A DNA stretch of 64,000 nt from UBA1351 sp963677625 (GCA_963677625.2 CAXXSW010000011.1:248001-312000), one strand, 5' to 3'. Shown: positions 28,192-37,606, numbered from the stretch's first letter. A program made the numbers and translations. The notes: a model not told the origin generated them from the letters alone.

Positions 28192-28641
28192 ATGAATAAA
28201 GTTGTTTTTACATTAATTCTTATGATGATATTGATTGGTTGCAATTTGAATGAATCCCAAGATGCAGATAAGGAAAGCATTGTAGATGTTGATTTTTCGG
28301 AAGTCGGTGAGAGGTTGACTATAGATATAGATTCGACAAACGTTAATGAGATTATAATTCGTACGACAATGACAGATGAGCATCCTAGCGTAAAGGTGTT
28401 ACTTCAAAGAAGCGAAATAGATGATTTGATCAACTTGTTGAATAATCTAGAAGGTGAGAAAGTTGCAGATGATAATTCTAATGGATGGCAATACTGGATA
28501 CTTTTAGATGGATATAGCATTAGTATTATGGGGAATAGGTTCGTAATGAATAATGAAGTTTATAAGATTGATTCTCTTTTCTATATTAAGATTAAGGAGT
28601 TATATAACAACTCTATTGAAGAAGCGAAGAAGTATCCATAA
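28192..28641 (+). CDS. Cassette 12: putative lipoprotein
   Basis: 149 residues. Signal peptide ending in ILIGC (lipid cysteine 17), a short acidic linker and a compact mixed domain. The start was chosen because AGAAGGAG lies before it; an in-frame ATG 30 bases upstream is weaker. No family recognised. Confidence 0.68.
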   Translation: MNKVVFTLILMMILIGCNLNESQDADKESIVDVDFSEVGERLTIDIDSTNVNEIIIRTTMTDEHPSVKVLLQRSEIDDLINLLNNLEGEKVADDNSNGWQYWILLDGYSISIMGNRFVMNNEVYKIDSLFYIKIKELYNNSIEEAKKYP

Positions 28642-28658
28642 GATTCCGTGTTAAACAT

Positions 28659-28785
28659 CAGATAACATACGATTTCCAACACTGCGATCGCTAACCGAGT
28701 CACCACTGCATTAGCCCACCCAAAGGGTCCCGGGCATGAGCAGAGGCTGTAAGCTCCTTGCGTCGTAAACCGAGGTCCGTTATCA
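28659..28785 (+). repeat. attC-like site 12
   Basis: R'' CAGATAAC, R' GTTATCAG. TTT/AAA subtype. Preceded by TTCCGTGTTAAACAT, which extends the pairing with the cassette's own start. Confidence 0.82.
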
Positions 28786-28823
28786 GACATCATTTCCTTG
28801 GTTTCGTTGGATATGAGTAATAT

Positions 28824-29960
28824 ATGATTTTAAATTTAAGAGAAGGTGATTATGTGGAATTATTGTCAGAGGATATAGAATATATATGTCTACAATACAA
28901 TCTTGAATGCATTTCAATAGGAGAAGTTATTGATACATCTAAGTCTATTCAAGATTTAAGATATAATTATGAAATTAATGAGAAGTATTTTTTGAAGATT
29001 TCTTGTAATAAAGGAATGTCAGAATATAAGTTGAATTGTATAGATAACATGATAAGTAACTATTGTTCTATTGGAGTATATTGTCCTTCGCTCATTAAGA
29101 GGCCAAATGGAAAATTCATGTTTGAGTACGAATTCGATTCAATGTTGTATTCGTGTTATATGGAAGAAAAAGCGGTGTATCAAACCGGACATATAATAGG
29201 TGATATAGATTATTCTATTAAGAGAGATATTGTAGAACATTTGGGTGTTTTAGCAAGTAAGTTCTCAGGTGTAAATTTGTCAAAGTCTAATTCGATGTGG
29301 TCAATAGTTAGTTTAAGTGATTATGATGACGAGATAGATGAGAAACAAGAGAATTTCAATAGCTTAATTGAATGTTTAAGTAATCATGGATATATAGAAT
29401 TAGGTAATCAGTTAACATTAATGAATAATGTTTCTAGAACTAGAATACTGGAGATAATGGATTGTTTGCCTAAATGTGTATTTCAAGGTGATTTGAATAA
29501 TGGTAATATTCTATTAGATTTTAATAGAAAGTTTGTCGGTTTAATTGATTATAATATGTTTGGAACTGAGATTAATGTTAATTGTTTTCTAAACGAAGCA
29601 ATGTATTATATAGAGTTAAGAGATTTTGAGCAATTGTCTGGTAGTGAAGTGTACAATAAGTGTTTGAAAATTCAAACAAGCTTGTTGAAGGTAATATTGA
29701 GAAATTATGAGTTGAACTCAGATGAACTTGCAATAGTGAGCGATTATAATCGTATAATATTTTCATCATTCTATCCGAATGTGGAGTTATTCAGATACAT
29801 GTTAAATGAAGATTTATATGTAGACAAAGTTATTGAATTTTTGCACAATGTGTGTTTAATGGAAGATTATTGTGCAAATGGATTAGGACGGGCGGAAATG
29901 ACGTCAGATAACAAACGATTTCCAACACTCAGCTCGCTAACCGAGTCGGGGTCGCATTAG
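28824..29960 (+). CDS. Cassette 13: aminoglycoside-phosphotransferase-like kinase
   Basis: Up to 378 residues with a protein-kinase-like fold. The catalytic loop is FQGDLNNGNILLD near residue 225 (GD..N...D pattern, with Gln in place of the usual His) and the following IDYN acts as the metal-binding Asp motif. This fits the APH/choline-kinase superfamily; the substrate is unknown. The reading frame runs 18 codons into the attC before stopping, so the C-terminus is encoded by the recombination site. A GTG at 28854, preceded by AGAAGGTG, is an alternative and perhaps better start. Confidence 0.72.
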   Translation: MILNLREGDYVELLSEDIEYICLQYNLECISIGEVIDTSKSIQDLRYNYEINEKYFLKISCNKGMSEYKLNCIDNMISNYCSIGVYCPSLIKRPNGKFMFEYEFDSMLYSCYMEEKAVYQTGHIIGDIDYSIKRDIVEHLGVLASKFSGVNLSKSNSMWSIVSLSDYDDEIDEKQENFNSLIECLSNHGYIELGNQLTLMNNVSRTRILEIMDCLPKCVFQGDLNNGNILLDFNRKFVGLIDYNMFGTEINVNCFLNEAMYYIELRDFEQLSGSEVYNKCLKIQTSLLKVILRNYELNSDELAIVSDYNRIIFSSFYPNVELFRYMLNEDLYVDKVIEFLHNVCLMEDYCANGLGRAEMTSDNKRFPTLSSLTESGSH

Positions 29961-30031
29961 GCGTTCGCAGGCTCACAGCCATGAGCTCGCCCTGTAAGCT
30001 CATTGGCGTCGTAAACCGAATCCCGTTATAT
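29905..30031 (+). repeat. attC-like site 13
   Basis: R'' CAGATAAC, R' GTTATATG. TTT/AAA subtype. Its left half is translated as the end of the kinase-like gene. GGAAATGA upstream extends pairing with its own start. Confidence 0.82.
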
Positions 30032-30062
30032 GAAACCACATATCTGTTTTTAGGAGAAATTT

Positions 30063-30581
30063 ATGAATACTCGAAATTTTGAAGCAAATTATAGTAAAGC
30101 ATCTGGAATATTATTTTTGGGAATTATTTTATTGATTATGTCTATAGTTGTTATTTTATTTGGTATAAGTGATATGAATTACTATATTATATTTATTGGA
30201 ACTGTAAGTATTATTTTGTTTGGAAAGGAAGTTTTTCATATTGTTAATAATATGAAAGTGAAAGATAGCTGGATAGTTTTTAGTCTAACAGATGAAGGTA
30301 TTAATGATGTATCATTAAGTATAAGCCCAGGAATAATAAGATGGGATACAATAAGTAAGATAAAGATACGAAGAACATTTGGAACTGAGTTTCTGGCGGT
30401 TTATTTAATAGATTGGAAAGAAATATCAGCTGAACTATCAATCTTAAAGTGTACAGTCATGTATTTTAATGTACTGTTAAGGTTTGCACCAATAAACATT
30501 GCAATAAACAGGCTTGACATAAAAGCTACAGATATTTTAGAAGAAATTAATAACTATAGAACTAAACTTGAATCACAATAA
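30063..30581 (+). CDS. Cassette 14: membrane protein with PH-like domain
   Basis: 172 residues. Two membrane helices (about 14-35 and 40-58) are followed by a beta-rich cytoplasmic domain with IRWDTISKIKI and a terminal helix. This layout resembles the STM3941-like/PH-domain membrane proteins often found in integron cassettes and defence regions; the match is by pattern only. AGGAGA precedes the ATG. Confidence 0.65.
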   Translation: MNTRNFEANYSKASGILFLGIILLIMSIVVILFGISDMNYYIIFIGTVSIILFGKEVFHIVNNMKVKDSWIVFSLTDEGINDVSLSISPGIIRWDTISKIKIRRTFGTEFLAVYLIDWKEISAELSILKCTVMYFNVLLRFAPINIAINRLDIKATDILEEINNYRTKLESQ

Positions 30582-30600
30582 AGGGGACGATATGTGGCAT

Positions 30601-30732
30601 CATATAACATACGATTCAGCGACACTCAACCCGCTAACCGAGTCGGGGTCGCATCAGCGGTTCAGCTGAAGCTTCACACGCATGAGCTCGCCCTGTAAGC
30701 GCGTTGGCGTCGTGAACCGACAGACGTTATAC
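30601..30732 (+). repeat. attC-like site 14
   Basis: R'' CATATAAC, R' GTTATACG. TTC/GAA subtype with a longer variable loop. GATATGTGG upstream extends pairing with its own start. Confidence 0.82.
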
Positions 30733-30782
30733 GACAGTTTATACTTTGTTCATCTGGAATCACGTTTTTGAAAGTAGGGAGT

Positions 30783-31235
30783 ATGAAGACATTTTCGAAG
30801 ATCAAATCGTTACCAATCGAAATCACATTAATGACAGTTATATTGCTAGTTATCTATTCAGGTTTTGGAGATACAAGAGTTCTTCCTTTTATCTTGTTAT
30901 GGGTATTCTGTTTAGTACTTATACTAGTTTTTTATTACTCTACCTATAGAATAGATGTATTAGATAGGGAAGTTATATTGCATCCATTATTGAGGCGAAA
31001 GAGGTCAGTTAATCTTGAAGAGATTACTCTAGTTAGATTTGAAGGAATTATCTTGAGAAGCAAGTGGATAATAATGAATTTTTATAATGAGAATGAATTG
31101 ATTGATTTTGTAGATGTACATTCCATAAACAGAAAAGATTTTATTAGAAGTATGATTCGTAATGCTTCTTTGAATGGGTATAAGGTTGAATTTGATGATG
31201 CAGCCAAGAAACTTATTTCAGAACTTGAGGAATAA
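30783..31235 (+). CDS. Cassette 15: two-helix membrane protein
   Basis: About 150 residues. Two membrane helices (ITLMTVILLVIYSGFG and LPFILLWVFCLVLILVFYY) are followed by a PH-like beta domain (YRIDVLDREVILHPLLRRK, NLEEITLVRFEG). Layout is similar to the cassette 14 protein without close sequence identity. An in-frame TTG at 30768 is an alternative start; neither has a strong ribosome binding site. Confidence 0.65.
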   Translation: MKTFSKIKSLPIEITLMTVILLVIYSGFGDTRVLPFILLWVFCLVLILVFYYSTYRIDVLDREVILHPLLRRKRSVNLEEITLVRFEGIILRSKWIIMNFYNENELIDFVDVHSINRKDFIRSMIRNASLNGYKVEFDDAAKKLISELEE

Positions 31236-31259
31236 GTAGGATGTTGGCGTAGAAACCGT

Positions 31260-31387
31260 CGTATAACAAACGATTTCCAACACTCAATTCGCTAACCGAG
31301 TCGCACTCGCATTAGCCCACCCAAAGGGTCCCGGGCATGAGCGAGCACTGTAAGCTCATTGGCGTCGTAAACCGACCACCGTTATAT
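31260..31387 (+). repeat. attC-like site 15
   Basis: R'' CGTATAAC, R' GTTATATG. TTT/AAA subtype. GTCGTATAAC pairs over ten bases with its own start GTTATACGAC and not with the adjacent R'. Confidence 0.84.
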
Positions 31388-31417
31388 GAAACTGCTTCTG
31401 TCTGTTTGGAGGATGAA

Positions 31418-31894
31418 ATGAGACGTACAAATTTAACAATTTCAATTTTGGTTATCCTAGGACTAGTAATAATCTCTCTTGTGTTGTTTGGACAGACTAA
31501 GACGATGTTATATAGTCGCAATGAGGATGAATACAAAGAAAATGCATGGAAGCAGATAAATGAATTTTATCCAGAGGTTGCTGTAAGATTAGCTATGAGT
31601 TCAGAAGATTTTTTTGAACAGAAATTAGATAAGATATATGATTTTACATATCTTGACAATAAGACGCATGTTGTATTTGATGAGTATTGGAAGTATGCAG
31701 AAGTTTATGGGTTAGATAAGGGTTTTGAAGCAATATTATTGGAAGATGATGGAACAACTATTGAGGTAAATAATGAAGATAGAAGTTTAATTGTAATAAA
31801 GTATGGGTGTTATTTTAGTGAAATACATGATGATATTAGCTTTGTTTATGATATAGATGAAGACAAAGTACTTGGAACATTTGGCATTATGTAA
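31418..31894 (+). CDS. Cassette 16: membrane-anchored protein, copy 2 of 3
   Basis: Copy of the cassette 3 gene with a few substitutions (for example PEVAV for PDVAV and YLDNK for YLGNK). Same N-terminal membrane helix, same TTTGGAGG start and same attC, but different neighbours on both sides. Confidence 0.72.
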   Translation: MRRTNLTISILVILGLVIISLVLFGQTKTMLYSRNEDEYKENAWKQINEFYPEVAVRLAMSSEDFFEQKLDKIYDFTYLDNKTHVVFDEYWKYAEVYGLDKGFEAILLEDDGTTIEVNNEDRSLIVIKYGCYFSEIHDDISFVYDIDEDKVLGTFGIM

Positions 31895-31913
31895 ATGAGT
31901 CCAGAAGCAGCAT

Positions 31914-32042
31914 CATATAACATACGATTCAACGACACTGCGATCGCTAACCGAGGCGCCTACCGCATTAGGCCACCCAGAGGGTCCCGGCCATGAGCGG
32001 TGGCTGTAAGCTCCTTGCGTCGTGAACCGAGGTCCGTTATCT
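31914..32042 (+). repeat. attC-like site 16
   Basis: R'' CATATAAC, R' GTTATCTG. TTC/GAA subtype. Copy of site 3. Confidence 0.84.
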
Positions 32043-32085
32043 GAAATTGCTCCTTACTTATCTGGATATAGAAGAGGTGAATCGC

Positions 32086-32295
32086 ATGTATATGTTTTTA
32101 TCATTAATGTTTATTGTTATAGGTGTTATTATGTTTTTTAAGCCTGATATTTTTTACCAATTAACGGAATCGTGGAAATCTGATACGTATGGCGAACCAA
32201 GCTATTTATTTAAGTTATCAACTAGAGTCGGAAGCATTATTTTCATGCTTGCAGGTTTTTTTGGTTTTGTAGTGTTCGTTTTTTTCGATAAATAA
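32086..32295 (+). CDS. Cassette 17: small membrane protein, DUF6199-like
   Basis: 69 residues with two membrane helices. The middle part (PDIFYQLTESWKSDTYGEPS, then STRVGSIIF) resembles the short DUF6199-type proteins of Firmicutes. AGAGGTGA lies before the ATG; an upstream in-frame TTG inside the cassette leader is less likely. Function unknown. Confidence 0.6.
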   Translation: MYMFLSLMFIVIGVIMFFKPDIFYQLTESWKSDTYGEPSYLFKLSTRVGSIIFMLAGFFGFVVFVFFDK

Positions 32296-32317
32296 GCAAG
32301 ACTTCCAGTCTCAACAT

Positions 32318-32445
32318 CAGATAACATACGATTTCCAACACTCAATTCGCTAACCGAGTCATCCTTGCATTAGCCCACCCAGAGGGTCCCGGGCATGAGC
32401 AAGGCTTGTAAGCTCATTGGCGTCGTAAACCGAAGACCGTTATGT
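32318..32445 (+). repeat. attC-like site 17
   Basis: R'' CAGATAAC, R' GTTATGTG. TTT/AAA subtype. R'' pairs with its own start GTTATCTG. Confidence 0.82.
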
Positions 32446-32783
32446 GACAGAATTCCCAGAGTTCTTAACTTATAATAATCAATCATAGAAGACGGATGTG
32501 TACAATGAAATGCATCATAAGAGGGCTCGTTAAGAACCACGCCGCGTCTGCTCGTAACTAACCATCCTATACCTTAAGAAGTTTCTATCGAATACCGCAC
32601 AAAGGAAGTGTGGGATATAAACAGAAAAGGGTTGATGCGGAATTAGAAAGAAACTTGGAAATAGCCATAAGAGGGCCGGATGGATTCCAATCTAGGCACA
32701 ATAGAGTTGAAGTTGCATTAAGGCTTCCGATTTCTTTTACAATAAGGAAATCACTTCACGAAGGTATTTACTGAGAATTCCGG
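32440..32783 (+). ncRNA. Cassette 18: candidate structured RNA cassette, type A copy 1
   Basis: No credible gene. Paired elements: GTTCTTAAC (32461) with GTTAAGAAC (32529); AAGTTTCT (32579) with AGAAACTT (32649); AATACCGCA (32591) with TGCGGAATT (32636); plus a short CACA/TGTG hairpin between. Copy 3 keeps the last two stems with compensating changes. Both cassette ends hold GAATTC. Role unknown. Confidence 0.5.
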
Positions 32784-32912
32784 CACATAACATACGATTC
32801 AGCGACACACCCTTCGCTAACCGAGTCGCCTCTGCATTAGACCATCCAAAGGGTCCCGGCCATGAGCAGAGGCTGTAAGCTCAGAGGCGTCGTGAACCGA
32901 CCACCGTTATAT
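32784..32912 (+). repeat. attC-like site 18
   Basis: R'' CACATAAC, R' GTTATATG. TTC/GAA subtype. R'' pairs with its own start GTTATGTG. Confidence 0.82.
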
Positions 32913-33250
32913 GACAGAATTCCCAGAGTTCTTAACTTATAATAATCAATCATAGAAGACGGATGTGTACAATGAAATGCATCACAAGAGGGCTCGTTAA
33001 GAACCACGCCGCGTCTGCTCGTAACTAGCCATCCTATACCGTTAGAAGTTTCTATCGAATACCGCACAAAGGAAGTGTGGGATATAAACAGAAAAGGGTT
33101 GATGCGGAATTAGAAAGAAACTTGGAAATCGCCATAGGAGGGCCGGATGGATTCCAATCTAGGCACAATAGAGTTGAAGTTGCATTAAGGCTTCCGATTT
33201 CTTTTGCAATAAGGTAATCGCTTCACGAAGGTATTTACTGAGAATTCGGG
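32907..33250 (+). ncRNA. Cassette 19: candidate structured RNA cassette, type A copy 2
   Basis: Adjacent near-identical copy of cassette 18, keeping all listed stems. A 76-codon frame on the minus strand crosses the attC and the stems and is regarded as a by-product of the structure. Confidence 0.5.
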
Positions 33251-33379
33251 CACATAACATACGATTCAGCGACACTACCTTCGCTAACCGAGTCGCCTCT
33301 GCATTAGGCCACCCAAAGGGTCCCGGCCATGAGCAGAGTCTGTAAGCTCAGGGGCGTCGTGAACCGACCACCGTTATGC
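33251..33379 (+). repeat. attC-like site 19
   Basis: R'' CACATAAC, R' GTTATGCG. TTC/GAA subtype. One mismatch in the 8-base pairing with its own start GTTATATG. Confidence 0.8.
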
Positions 33380-33411
33380 GAAAGTTTCACTTCGTAAAAA
33401 AGGAGAATATT

Positions 33412-34242
33412 ATGAACTATGGCGAAGATTATATTAAACGAATTGAGGATATTCATTTGTTTTTAGGGTATATGATCGATAATCATGGAGAAATAATTGG
33501 TTTGAAAGTGGATAAACCAATTGCCCAAAGAAGTTATGAATATCAACATGATTACGTATATTTTTGTGTTACTAAGATGACTAGAAGTCTTGTTGCAGCT
33601 ACTAAGTTATTTGAGAATGCCTTTAGAGAAGATATAATGACTATATGTAGAGGTGTATATGAGTCATATTTATTAATGGGAAATGCAATAAACCATAGAG
33701 ATTTTTATTATAAGGCAATAAATATATCAGTTGGTTTGAAAAATGGTTTCTATAAGTATAAAGAAGTAAATGGAAAGAAGAATTATAATAAGGTTATAGA
33801 AGTAAGCACTAATAAAGAATATTCATTCAATATGGGAATATCATATTTGGCGGGAAATACTTATTCGAGAATAGATAGAAATATTCACAAGAATTTATAT
33901 AGGTATATATCTGAGTACTGTCATGGTGATTTCATTGGAGCAGGTAATTATCGAAATGAAGATAGTACTAATTACGATTTAATTCCTAATGGTTTAAATC
34001 TTGATTCGTTATTTATTATTTACTATTGTACATATTTGGCAGTTGAAGCACTAAAAATATATTATGATAGATATGATTCTGAAGAAGACGATTTAGTATT
34101 TGAAGAACTTATAGAGTTCTCGAGTTTGATTAAGTTACTTCGCAATGACTTAACGCAAATAATCGGAATGTTAGAGTATCCAGAAAGAGACAAACATTTA
34201 AAGACGCAGTTATTGAATAGAGTCAGTGAAACCTTCGCATAA
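33412..34242 (+). CDS. Cassette 20: DUF5677-like protein
   Basis: 276 residues, all-helical, with the pattern CVTKMTRSLVAATKLFENAF and DIMTICRGVYESYLLM, then SEYCHGD near residue 180. This fits DUF5677-type proteins, which are of unknown function and often lie in defence or mobile regions. The start follows AAAGGAG. The stop codon TAA comes from the R'' box of attC site 20. Cassette 35 carries a distant relative. Confidence 0.65.
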   Translation: MNYGEDYIKRIEDIHLFLGYMIDNHGEIIGLKVDKPIAQRSYEYQHDYVYFCVTKMTRSLVAATKLFENAFREDIMTICRGVYESYLLMGNAINHRDFYYKAINISVGLKNGFYKYKEVNGKKNYNKVIEVSTNKEYSFNMGISYLAGNTYSRIDRNIHKNLYRYISEYCHGDFIGAGNYRNEDSTNYDLIPNGLNLDSLFIIYYCTYLAVEALKIYYDRYDSEEDDLVFEELIEFSSLIKLLRNDLTQIIGMLEYPERDKHLKTQLLNRVSETFA

Positions 34243-34363
34243 CAAACGATTTCCAACGTCCTTTCGCTAACCGAGTCGGGGTCGCATTAGGCGTTCGGCA
34301 AGCCTCACAGCCATGAGCTCGCCCTGTAAGCTCAAGAACATCGTAAACCGACGACCGTTATAC
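34236..34363 (+). repeat. attC-like site 20
   Basis: R'' CGCATAAC, R' GTTATACA. TTT/AAA subtype. R'' pairs with its own start GTTATGCG, extended by AGTGAAAC with a single A-C mismatch. Confidence 0.83.
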
Positions 34364-34395
34364 AACACTCAACACTAGTTTTGAAAGGGGAATCC

Positions 34396-34950
34396 GTGGC
34401 TAATATAATTTTTCTAAATGGTAGTTCAAGTGCAGGAAAGACAACTTTGGCAAAGGAAATCCAAAAATTGTCCAAGGAAAGGTATTTTCACTTTTCAATT
34501 GATACATTTTGTCATATGATTGAACCTACATTATTTGATGAAGACCCGTGGAGCAGTGTCAACGTTGCAGCAAATGCTATGCATCAAGCAATTGTATCGG
34601 TCTGTACCGATGGTGATAACGTTATTATTGACAATGTTATAGATAATACATTTATTCACTGGTTAAGACAATGTATAAGTTTGTTTAAAGATTTTAATGT
34701 AACTTTTGTAAATGTATATTGCGATCCAGAAGATTTGGCTCAAAGAGAAATTCAACGTGGTGATCGTGAGATTGGGTTAGCCATGTATCAAGTAAATAAT
34801 ATGAGTATGATTGAAACATATGATTTGCATGTTAACACATCAAAACTAGATAAGACGGATTGTGCAAGATTAATACTTAATAATTTAATAACTGATCGAA
34901 GTAAGTGTGCATTTCGTATTTTGGAAGATAAACTTGGAGCTAATAAGTAG
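34396..34950 (+). CDS. Cassette 21: chloramphenicol-phosphotransferase-like protein
   Basis: 184 residues with the CPT-family pattern: IIFLNGSSSAGKTTLAKEI (Walker A GSSSAGKT), then HFSIDTFCHM, and NVIIDNVIDN before FVNVYCDPEDL and REIQRGDRE. The family includes Streptomyces chloramphenicol 3-O-phosphotransferase but most members have no tested substrate, so antibiotic resistance is only a possibility. A GTG start follows AAAGGGG; an in-frame TTG lies 15 bases upstream. Confidence 0.75.
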   Translation: MANIIFLNGSSSAGKTTLAKEIQKLSKERYFHFSIDTFCHMIEPTLFDEDPWSSVNVAANAMHQAIVSVCTDGDNVIIDNVIDNTFIHWLRQCISLFKDFNVTFVNVYCDPEDLAQREIQRGDREIGLAMYQVNNMSMIETYDLHVNTSKLDKTDCARLILNNLITDRSKCAFRILEDKLGANK

Positions 34951-34966
34951 CTTCCGTGTTGAGCAT

Positions 34967-35094
34967 CGTATAACATACGATTCAGCGACACTCCCTTCGC
35001 TAACCGAGACGCACCTGCATTAGGTGTTCGCAAGCTCACAACCATGAGCAGGCACTGTAAGCTCAGGGGCGTCGTGAACCGAGGTCCGTTATGT
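34967..35094 (+). repeat. attC-like site 21
   Basis: R'' CGTATAAC, R' GTTATGTG. TTC/GAA subtype. GTGTTGAG upstream pairs with CTCAACAC at the cassette's own start. Confidence 0.83.
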
Positions 35095-35376
35095 GAAAGC
35101 TTGTTTTTTTGCTTCCGCACTACATCCCTGTAGTGCTAGTTTTAGGTTTGCTTATACGAATAGAAATCGTAATAATATAAGCATATTTTTACGATTTATG
35201 ATAGAATAGTATGTGGAGTAGATAAACTAAGGGATAATCTTATATTCCCTAAATATTTAATTAAATATGTTTAAGTAGGCAAAGTTCCTGTAGGTCTTCG
35301 TTATTGTTTGAAATTAAGAATTATAAACCATAGATGAAGATTGTTTGGTGTGACACAGGATAAATGAGGTGTGTTC
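35095..35376 (+). other. Leader of cassette 22
   Basis: About 280 bases with no gene. It holds the same GCACTACA-TCCC-TGTAGTGC hairpin as the type B cassettes, near 35116, and an AT-rich stretch with possible but weak promoter elements (TTGCTT, 16 bases, TAATAA). Unlike other cassettes, the first gene starts far from the left end. Confidence 0.4.
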
Positions 35377-35724
35377 ATGAAAGTTCTTTATGAGAGTGAT
35401 TTATATGTACTCGAAAATGAATATGAAGTTGTTTTTCTTAGAAATAAAGAGACAGGAAATATTGTAGTAGTTGGTGATCACTATGGAGACCCAACATCAG
35501 GATACATCAACGAGGATGAAACCTACTGTATTTCCTGTGGCAGTGGGATAATTATTTATTACTTGAGAGCGAATAATATTCCATATAGTTACGATAAAAC
35601 TGAGAATCAATGGAAAGAATATTATCGTGATAATTTAGAGATAGAAACAATAAAGCATGTTAATGGCAATTTCTTCTTTTATAATGAAGAAGGAAAGAAA
35701 TTAGACCTTGATTTTGAGTTGTAA
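35377..35724 (+). CDS. Cassette 22a: hypothetical cytoplasmic protein
   Basis: 115 residues, acidic, predicted beta-rich (VLYESDLYVLENEYEVVFLRN, IVVVGDHYGDP, CISCGSGIIIYYL). No signal peptide or membrane helix. Unrecognised. GAGGTG precedes the ATG; a GTG two codons upstream is also possible. Confidence 0.62.
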   Translation: MKVLYESDLYVLENEYEVVFLRNKETGNIVVVGDHYGDPTSGYINEDETYCISCGSGIIIYYLRANNIPYSYDKTENQWKEYYRDNLEIETIKHVNGNFFFYNEEGKKLDLDFEL

Positions 35725-35794
35725 TGAAGCAGCTCCTTGAAAGGTAAGTTGTTATATTATAAAGAGTTAAGTTCTATTTTTAGGAGATGATATT

Positions 35795-36019
35795 ATGGCT
35801 ATGATGAGTATTATGTTAATTGGGATATTATTTATAGTAGCAGCTATTGGAGTAGCTTGTTTAATTGTTGCATTAGTATTATTCATAATATATATAAGAG
35901 GGAATAAGAATAAGACACTCTTTATTGTAATAATTGTATTTACAAGTCTTGGAGTTTTGGGCGTTGGACCACTATTTGTGTTGTCAATAATTGGTAGAAT
36001 TGCAAGTTTATTTGGTTGA
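35795..36019 (+). CDS. Cassette 22b: 74-residue membrane protein
   Basis: Two membrane helices joined by a basic loop (IRGNKNKT). TAGGAGATG lies before the ATG. It follows cassette 22a by 70 bases with no attC between, so this is a two-gene cassette. Function unknown. Confidence 0.6.
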   Translation: MAMMSIMLIGILFIVAAIGVACLIVALVLFIIYIRGNKNKTLFIVIIVFTSLGVLGVGPLFVLSIIGRIASLFG

Positions 36020-36173
36020 TAACTAATATAAGTTATTGAAGTGCGTTGAGAAGAATAGTATTTGTAAATACTAATAGAATATATTTTCTGAGAAGTTGAA
36101 TCAGAAATAGGATTAAGCAATGGGTTGTCACTTCGCCATCCGTGGCTACGCGACTGCGCAATAGACAAGCCAT

Positions 36174-36300
36174 CACATAACAAACGATTTCCGACACTCA
36201 GCTCGCTAACCGAGTCGGGGTCGCATTAGGCGTTCGCAGGCTCACAGCCATGAGCTCGCCCTGTAAGCTCCCTGGCGTCGTAAACCGACGGACGTTATCT
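36174..36300 (+). repeat. attC-like site 22
   Basis: R'' CACATAAC, R' GTTATCTG. TTT/AAA subtype. R'' pairs with its own start more than 1 kb away, GTTATGTG, extended by ACAAGC. Confidence 0.83.
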
Positions 36301-36337
36301 GAAATACTGAATCTCTTAATGACGAAAGGGGAAGCTT

Positions 36338-36872
36338 ATGGAATACGATATTGATGCATTTAGTCATATGTATCCAGTATTGAATGATTTTGTTTATCAT
36401 TATAGAGCGTTTAAATCTATGAGCAAGTGGCTAACTGACAATAATATTGAGACTGAGCTTTGGGTAAGAACGTGTGATGTTCACCTTAAGACAGCGGTAT
36501 CATCTTGGTGTATGATATTTGGGCGTAACAGGAATAACCCTATACATTGGCATAGGATTTATCAAGGTGATGATAGTACTGTGAATCACAAGTTCAGGAA
36601 TTTAGTACGAGAGGAACTCAAGCTTACTAAGAAAGAACTCAAACGATATGAAGATCAGATGATATCGTTTAGGAACGAGTATGTTGTCCATTAGAGAATT
36701 AGACAGAAGTGAACCTGTTCCTTATCTAGACAATGCATACATGATGGCAATTCTTTTTGACAAATGGGTAAGAGAATTAATTAAACCAGATTATATGAGC
36801 GACTTGCCACTATATGAGTTATCTAGCAAGTATGATGTGGAGATTACCAGATCATTATTGAGAGTTCAATAA
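36338..36872 (+). pseudogene. Cassette 23: hypothetical helical protein gene, one frameshift
   Basis: The first frame gives 118 residues ending FRNEYVVH then TAG. The next frame continues RELDRSEPVPYLDNAYMMAILFDKW for about 60 residues. Joining them gives a 178-residue helical protein whose RNEYVVHRELD centre resembles the R-N-x-x-x-x-H motif of HEPN-like proteins. One extra T in CCATTAGAG near 36692 accounts for the break. Whether the cell or the assembly made the error is open. Confidence 0.62.
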
Positions 36873-36891
36873 GTATGTCGATTAAGTACAT

Positions 36892-37019
36892 CAGATAACA
36901 TACGATTTCCAACACTTAATTCGCTAACCGAGGCACCTCTACATTAGCCCACCCAAAGGGTCCCGGCCATGAGCAGAGCCTGTAAGCTCATTGGCGTCGT
37001 AAACCGAGAGCCGTTATAT
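36892..37019 (+). repeat. attC-like site 23
   Basis: R'' CAGATAAC, R' GTTATATG. TTT/AAA subtype. R'' pairs with its own start GTTATCTG. Confidence 0.82.
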
Positions 37020-37048
37020 GAAATTAATCACTAGTTATAGGAGATACG

Positions 37049-37606
37049 ATGAGTGACAATAAATGGGGGATTAAAGTAGAGGAATTAGAAGGACCATCAA
37101 GGGATAGATGGGGAGTCTTAAAGGATGAGTTCTATGAAAGTCCTTCAGGTGAATTTGGGATTTTGATTTATTCTGTTGCTGAAGTACGTATGGGATGGTA
37201 TCTAGGTAGGATTGCATTATTCACAAATAAGAGTTCACCTGAATTAATTGTTTCACCAGACTCTGTTTTTGCAAATGGATATAACAGTCACTGCTTTTAT
37301 AGTTCTGATAGCATGTTATTATTTGTAAATATTTCAATTAGATTAGAATCACAGAATAATATTTATATCCCAATTCTGATGATTGACCTTAGACTGCGTA
37401 AGTATTCAGTTATCCCTTTAGTAAATGGATTTAATTACAGTGTTGAAGAAGTAGAGTGTAATAAATTTAAACTTGTTGAGAACTATAGAGATCAGAGGTT
37501 TGAATCGTATAATGGATTGACTATAAATCCAGAAGAATTTAATTGGTATGAATTAAATCGTTTAGATGAGGTGAGGGAACTATTTAATTTCAATCATTGG
37601 AATTAA
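37049..37606 (+). CDS. Cassette 24: hypothetical protein
   Basis: 185 residues, no signal peptide. Predicted beta-rich with several aromatic strands (GILIYSVAEVRMGWYLGRIA, HCFYSSDSMLLFVNIS, YIPILMIDLRLRKYSVIPL), suggesting a small propeller-like or sandwich fold. No family recognised. TAGGAGA is the ribosome binding site. Confidence 0.65.
   Translation: MSDNKWGIKVEELEGPSRDRWGVLKDEFYESPSGEFGILIYSVAEVRMGWYLGRIALFTNKSSPELIVSPDSVFANGYNSHCFYSSDSMLLFVNISIRLESQNNIYIPILMIDLRLRKYSVIPLVNGFNYSVEEVECNKFKLVENYRDQRFESYNGLTINPEEFNWYELNRLDEVRELFNFNHWN

Noticed and set aside
32837..33067. 76-codon minus-strand frame in type A cassettes
   Set aside because: It crosses the attC and RNA-like stems, is not kept intact in all copies, and has no ribosome binding site.
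34396..34950. Chloramphenicol resistance gene
   Set aside because: The protein is only CPT-like; most members have no shown drug activity, so a resistance claim is not supported.
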